Shown: piece by piece, positions 61,068 through 64,000 of the stretch | Position numbering within the stretch: position 1 is the stretch's first letter | Layout: every line of letters begins with the position of its first letter | Source: an uncultured Butyrivibrio sp. | Lineage (GTDB): Bacteria > Bacillota > Clostridia > Lachnospirales > Lachnospiraceae | NCBI RefSeq assembly: GCF_947169445.1 | Contig: NZ_CAMVPU010000007.1 | Coordinates: forward strand, 1-64,000 | DNA: 64,000 bases | Reading direction: 5' to 3' | Notes under the pieces: generated by a model | The model's input: the letters and a program-made list of their open reading frames with translations, nothing else | Told to the model about the DNA's origin: nothing | Databases searched by the model: none | Made by a program: the position numbers and the translations under genes

Positions 61068-62333
61068 TCAATTAAGAGGATTTTCATAGAATTCTCTGAT
61101 ATCCTCGTATCCCTGCTCAGAAAGCTGCTGCTTCTGGAACTTCTTATTCTTGGCCATTCTGACAACAAGAATGCTCTTGCCTTCTAATCTCTCCTTCTGA
61201 GCCACAGAGATAATCTCAGCGAGTCTCTGCCCTTTAATTCCCTTTTCTATAAGGAAGGCAGCCTTATCACTTTCACCCGGAATCTTGAAGCCCTCATCCA
61301 TCATGATCATGATGATACGCTCAAAACCAATTGAGAAGCCGCACGCAGGTGTATCCTGTCCAAGGAACTTGCCTACCATCTTGTCATATCTTCCGCCACC
61401 GCCGCAGCTTCCGCCGTACTGAGGCATTGATACTTCAAAGATGGTTCCTGTATAATAGCTCATTCCTCTTACAAGAGTAGGATCAAAAGTCATTTCGAAC
61501 TTAGCTGTCTTTGTAGCATCTACGCTTCCAATGATCTCATCTAAATTTTCTCTTACTTCCTTATCAAGGAAATCTCCAAGAAGATCAGCTATAACCTTAA
61601 TTCCTTCAAGGCTGTCTTTTCCCTCTGCCTTTCTGAAAAGATCCAGATATTTATCAACGCACTCAGAAGCAAAGCCCTGTTTAACAAGTTCTTCCGATAC
61701 ACCATCAATGCCGATCTTATCCATCTTGTCCAGAGTTATGAATACATTATCATACTCTTCCTCAGGGAATCCGCTGTAGGCAGCCATAGCCTTAAGAAGT
61801 CTCCTATCATTAATACGGATCTTGAAATCGCTAAAGCCAAGTCTTCCAAGTGTTGTGGTAGTAGCCAGGATCAGCTCTATCTCTGCAAGATTAGAGGGCT
61901 CACCCAGAATATCAATATCGCACTGCATGAACTGACGATATCTACCCTTCTGAGGTCTGTCAGCTCTCCATACGTTGCCCATCTGAAGTGCCTTAAATGG
62001 AGATGGAAGCTCATTTGCGTGATTTGCATAAAAACGAACAAGAGGAACAGTAAGGTCATAACGAAGGCCTGAATCTGTAAGATCATTTTCCTCTTTAGCA
62101 GTCTCTAAATTAAGCTTCTCGCCTCTTTTCATAACTTTGAAAATAAGCTTCTCATTTTCACCGCCCTGCTTACTGTTCAAATTAGCAAGAGACTCTACTG
62201 CAGGTGTCTCAATTGAAGTAAAGCCAAACTCAGCATAGGTCTTTTTGATAATGCCTATACAATAATCCCTCAGCTGCATTTCTGATGGGAGAATATCTTT
62301 CATTCCTGTAACAGGTTTCTTTATAAGTGCCAT
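61068..62333 (-). CDS. hisS: Histidyl-tRNA synthetase
   Basis: HisRS attaches histidine to tRNA-His. The 421-aa class II enzyme has motif 2 (KALQMGNVWRADRPQKGRYRQFMQCDID), the histidine-binding tyrosines and arginine (LVRGMSYYTGTIFEV) and motif 3 (ACGFSIGFERIIMIM), plus a C-terminal anticodon domain. There is no room for a T-box leader in the 65-nt gap upstream. The length is typical. Confidence 0.97.
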   Translation of the reverse strand: MALIKKPVTGMKDILPSEMQLRDYCIGIIKKTYAEFGFTSIETPAVESLANLNSKQGGENEKLIFKVMKRGEKLNLETAKEENDLTDSGLRYDLTVPLVRFYANHANELPSPFKALQMGNVWRADRPQKGRYRQFMQCDIDILGEPSNLAEIELILATTTTLGRLGFSDFKIRINDRRLLKAMAAYSGFPEEEYDNVFITLDKMDKIGIDGVSEELVKQGFASECVDKYLDLFRKAEGKDSLEGIKVIADLLGDFLDKEVRENLDEIIGSVDATKTAKFEMTFDPTLVRGMSYYTGTIFEVSMPQYGGSCGGGGRYDKMVGKFLGQDTPACGFSIGFERIIMIMMDEGFKIPGESDKAAFLIEKGIKGQRLAEIISVAQKERLEGKSILVVRMAKNKKFQKQQLSEQGYEDIREFYENPLN

Positions 62334-62398
62334 AAATTACCATCCTAACTAATTTTTCTAAAAAAATATATTACACTGCCCCATTCATCTTTGCAACA

Positions 62399-64000
62399 TT
62401 ATCCATTATGGTCCCTCAGAAACTGCAAAAACTGATCCCTTGGCATTGGTCTTGCGTAAAAGAAGCCCTGAATATGGTCACAGCCAAGCTTAATGAGCTG
62501 TCTTGCCTGTTCTCCGGTTTCAACGCCCTCAGCCACAATTTCTTTTTTCAATGCCTTTATGATCTTGATCAGATTGATCATTACCATATAGGAAGTTTCT
62601 GATTCAAAGGCAGACTGTATGATACTCTTATCCAGTTTAAATAAATCCACAGGAGTTGTGGCTATCCTCACCAGATTGGAATAGCCCGTTCCGAAATCAT
62701 CCATCGAGAAAGCTATTCCGGCCTCAGTGAGCTTGGTAATATTCTCATCCATAACAGAAGTAATGCCCTGTTCATAAGTTTCTGTTATCTCAAAGTTTAT
62801 CTCACTTGGCTTAACCTGATATTTACTTAGCATATTCATAACATTGTCATACAGATTAGTCTGGATGCAGTCAACGACAGAGAGATTCAGCTCCACATAA
62901 TCAAGTCCATGCCTGCGGACATCTGTTTCCTGGAACATCTCGCAGACGCTTTCTATAACAAATCTGTCTATAGAGAGGATTGTTCCGTTTCTCTCAGCAA
63001 TAGGCATCAGGATTGCTGGCGAAATAAAGCCAAGCTGCGGATCTTTTAGCCTGAGAAGTGCTTCACAGGAGGAAAATCTGCCTGTGGAAGGTGAATAAAT
63101 AGGCTGATAATAAACCTCTAAAAGGCCATCATCCAGAGCGTGTTTAACAATACTATCTATTTTTTTGTCATGCTCCACTATCTTGAGATTCAGATCAGCC
63201 ATACGGAGCATATCTTTTCCCTGCTTACCTATCGCCTTGTCTAATACGCCGCGAACCTCGTTATAGCGTTCAAGACTGCCCACTTCATCAGGAAAGCCGA
63301 TTGCATAGGGACTTTCATAAAGCTTTATTTCCTCATCTAGAATAGTCCAGGTGTCCTTAAAGCGCTTCCTGATCTGCTCTGCAGTTCTTTCTATAACAAC
63401 TTCATCCGGCGTTACACCCTGAAATATCAGGATGAAATCCTCCATATTTGGGTAAAAGACAACTTTGTCCGGGCTAAGTCCCTTTAAATACTCAGTGACC
63501 TGACTTACCATCGCCGCTGCAACTTCAGAAGATTTTTCCCCTAATATCGCATTAAACCTGTCTATATGGATTCCGAAAAGAGTAAACTCTCTTTTTTGCA
63601 AAAGGTTAGTAGAAATGGTGAAATTCAGTGCATTTCTGGTGGAGGTTCCCGTAAGACGGTCCACAAATTCGCTTGGATTCTGGAAGGTGTAAACACACAA
63701 TAAAAGCGTTAAAGATACACTAAATTCAAATATCGAACTGGACTTGGTAACAATCCTGATGGGCACTCCCACCATCATCAGGAAATAATAAACCCAAAGA
63801 GCAGATGCTTTTTCACTACTAATTGTCTTGGTGTACTTAAGCAAAAGATATGTAGCAAAAGCATAATAAAGATCAACACCGATATTGACTGTTGCAGCCT
63901 GAGGATAATTATACACAAGCTTACCAACTTCATCGAAATAAAAGAAAAATCCAGTGAAATAACCTATCGGGTAAAAGAAAACCGAATACATCGTCGGAAT
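62399..64000 (-). CDS. Membrane EAL-domain protein (5' end off the right edge)
   Basis: The frame is open to the right edge; the ATG at 63991 is preceded by more open codons and is probably internal. The visible N-terminal part holds at least four membrane helices. A degenerate GGDEF fold follows (FYPNMEDFILIF replaces the signature). A canonical EAL domain closes the protein: SSCEALLRLKD, ELNLSVVDC, NFEITETYEQ, SMDDFGTGYSN, FKLDKSII, EGVETGEQ. It resembles the EAL protein at 33713-35617 in layout but is not close in sequence. A c-di-GMP phosphodiesterase role is likely. Confidence 0.9.
   Translation of the reverse strand: MPTMYSVFFYPIGYFTGFFFYFDEVGKLVYNYPQAATVNIGVDLYYAFATYLLLKYTKTISSEKASALWVYYFLMMVGVPIRIVTKSSSIFEFSVSLTLLLCVYTFQNPSEFVDRLTGTSTRNALNFTISTNLLQKREFTLFGIHIDRFNAILGEKSSEVAAAMVSQVTEYLKGLSPDKVVFYPNMEDFILIFQGVTPDEVVIERTAEQIRKRFKDTWTILDEEIKLYESPYAIGFPDEVGSLERYNEVRGVLDKAIGKQGKDMLRMADLNLKIVEHDKKIDSIVKHALDDGLLEVYYQPIYSPSTGRFSSCEALLRLKDPQLGFISPAILMPIAERNGTILSIDRFVIESVCEMFQETDVRRHGLDYVELNLSVVDCIQTNLYDNVMNMLSKYQVKPSEINFEITETYEQGITSVMDENITKLTEAGIAFSMDDFGTGYSNLVRIATTPVDLFKLDKSIIQSAFESETSYMVMINLIKIIKALKKEIVAEGVETGEQARQLIKLGCDHIQGFFYARPMPRDQFLQFLRDHNG

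Noticed and set aside
62334..62398. T-box leader of hisS
   Set aside because: The gap is only 65 nt and holds no T-box sequence or specifier stem.

Overview
The window looks like chromosome of a motile, anaerobic, low-to-mid GC Clostridia, most likely a Lachnospiraceae of the Butyrivibrio/Pseudobutyrivibrio type. That placement is inference. It rests on the scfA-scfB (SCIFF) pair beside a SecD-SecF fusion, a clostridial priA/def/fmt/rsmB/rlmN/stp/prkC/rsgA block, a meso-DAP-type MurE motif, many chemotaxis and c-di-GMP proteins, and cytoplasmic GH31 and GH5 enzymes. Almost every gene is on the minus strand. The clear plus-strand exceptions are a small peptide gene (5378-5536), an aminotransferase (35935-37227), a diguanylate cyclase (46126-47751) and a possible small RNA (52386-52480).

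Layout. 1-3412: edge-truncated response-regulator/GGDEF gene, lgt and ychF, with four hairpins between lgt and ychF. 3413-7416: an accessory and decaying stretch. It holds an XRE-nitroreductase fusion, a roughly 50-nt-periodic array of short inverted motifs, a truncated kinase-like remnant, a plus-strand double-glycine-leader peptide with its own promoter and terminator, a palindromic repeat cluster, a second nitroreductase and M13-peptidase/FlxA-like debris. 7417-19815: a signalling block with a double-receiver response regulator, hybrid kinase, MCP, SpoIIE phosphatase, a MATE transporter carrying a C-terminal RsbW-like kinase domain, a DUF2156 protein, a formyltransferase-like protein and CstA. 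19971-26103: membrane and uncharacterised proteins, an NSS transporter, a MEMO-AMMECR1 fusion and a WYL regulator. 26170-35617: GH31, a FIST-plus-soluble-MCP pair, an old-yellow-enzyme-type reductase, GH5 and a membrane EAL protein. 35935-45823: aminotransferase, CheY-like regulator, phosphatase, then rsgA-prkC-stp-rlmN-rsmB-fmt. 46126-54301: diguanylate cyclase inserted between fmt and def, then priA, murE and recJ. 54409-64000: secDF-scfB-scfA, a CNNM transporter, HAD phosphatase, rhaM, hisS and an edge-truncated EAL protein.

How the genes fit together. The housekeeping parts cover translation initiation and maturation (fmt, def, rsmB, rlmN, rsgA, hisS), cell-wall synthesis with PASTA-kinase signalling (murE, prkC, stp), replication restart and repair (priA, recJ), and protein and lipoprotein export (secDF, lgt). 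Around them is a dense layer of two-component, chemotaxis, c-di-GMP and partner-switch-like signalling. The most unusual items are the peptide gene and the periodic inverted-motif array beside it, the in-frame regulator-enzyme fusion that keeps an internal Shine-Dalgarno, the MATE-RsbW/SpoIIE/DUF2156/formyltransferase operon, a dispersed 57-bp palindromic repeat, and the candidate small RNA downstream of recJ.
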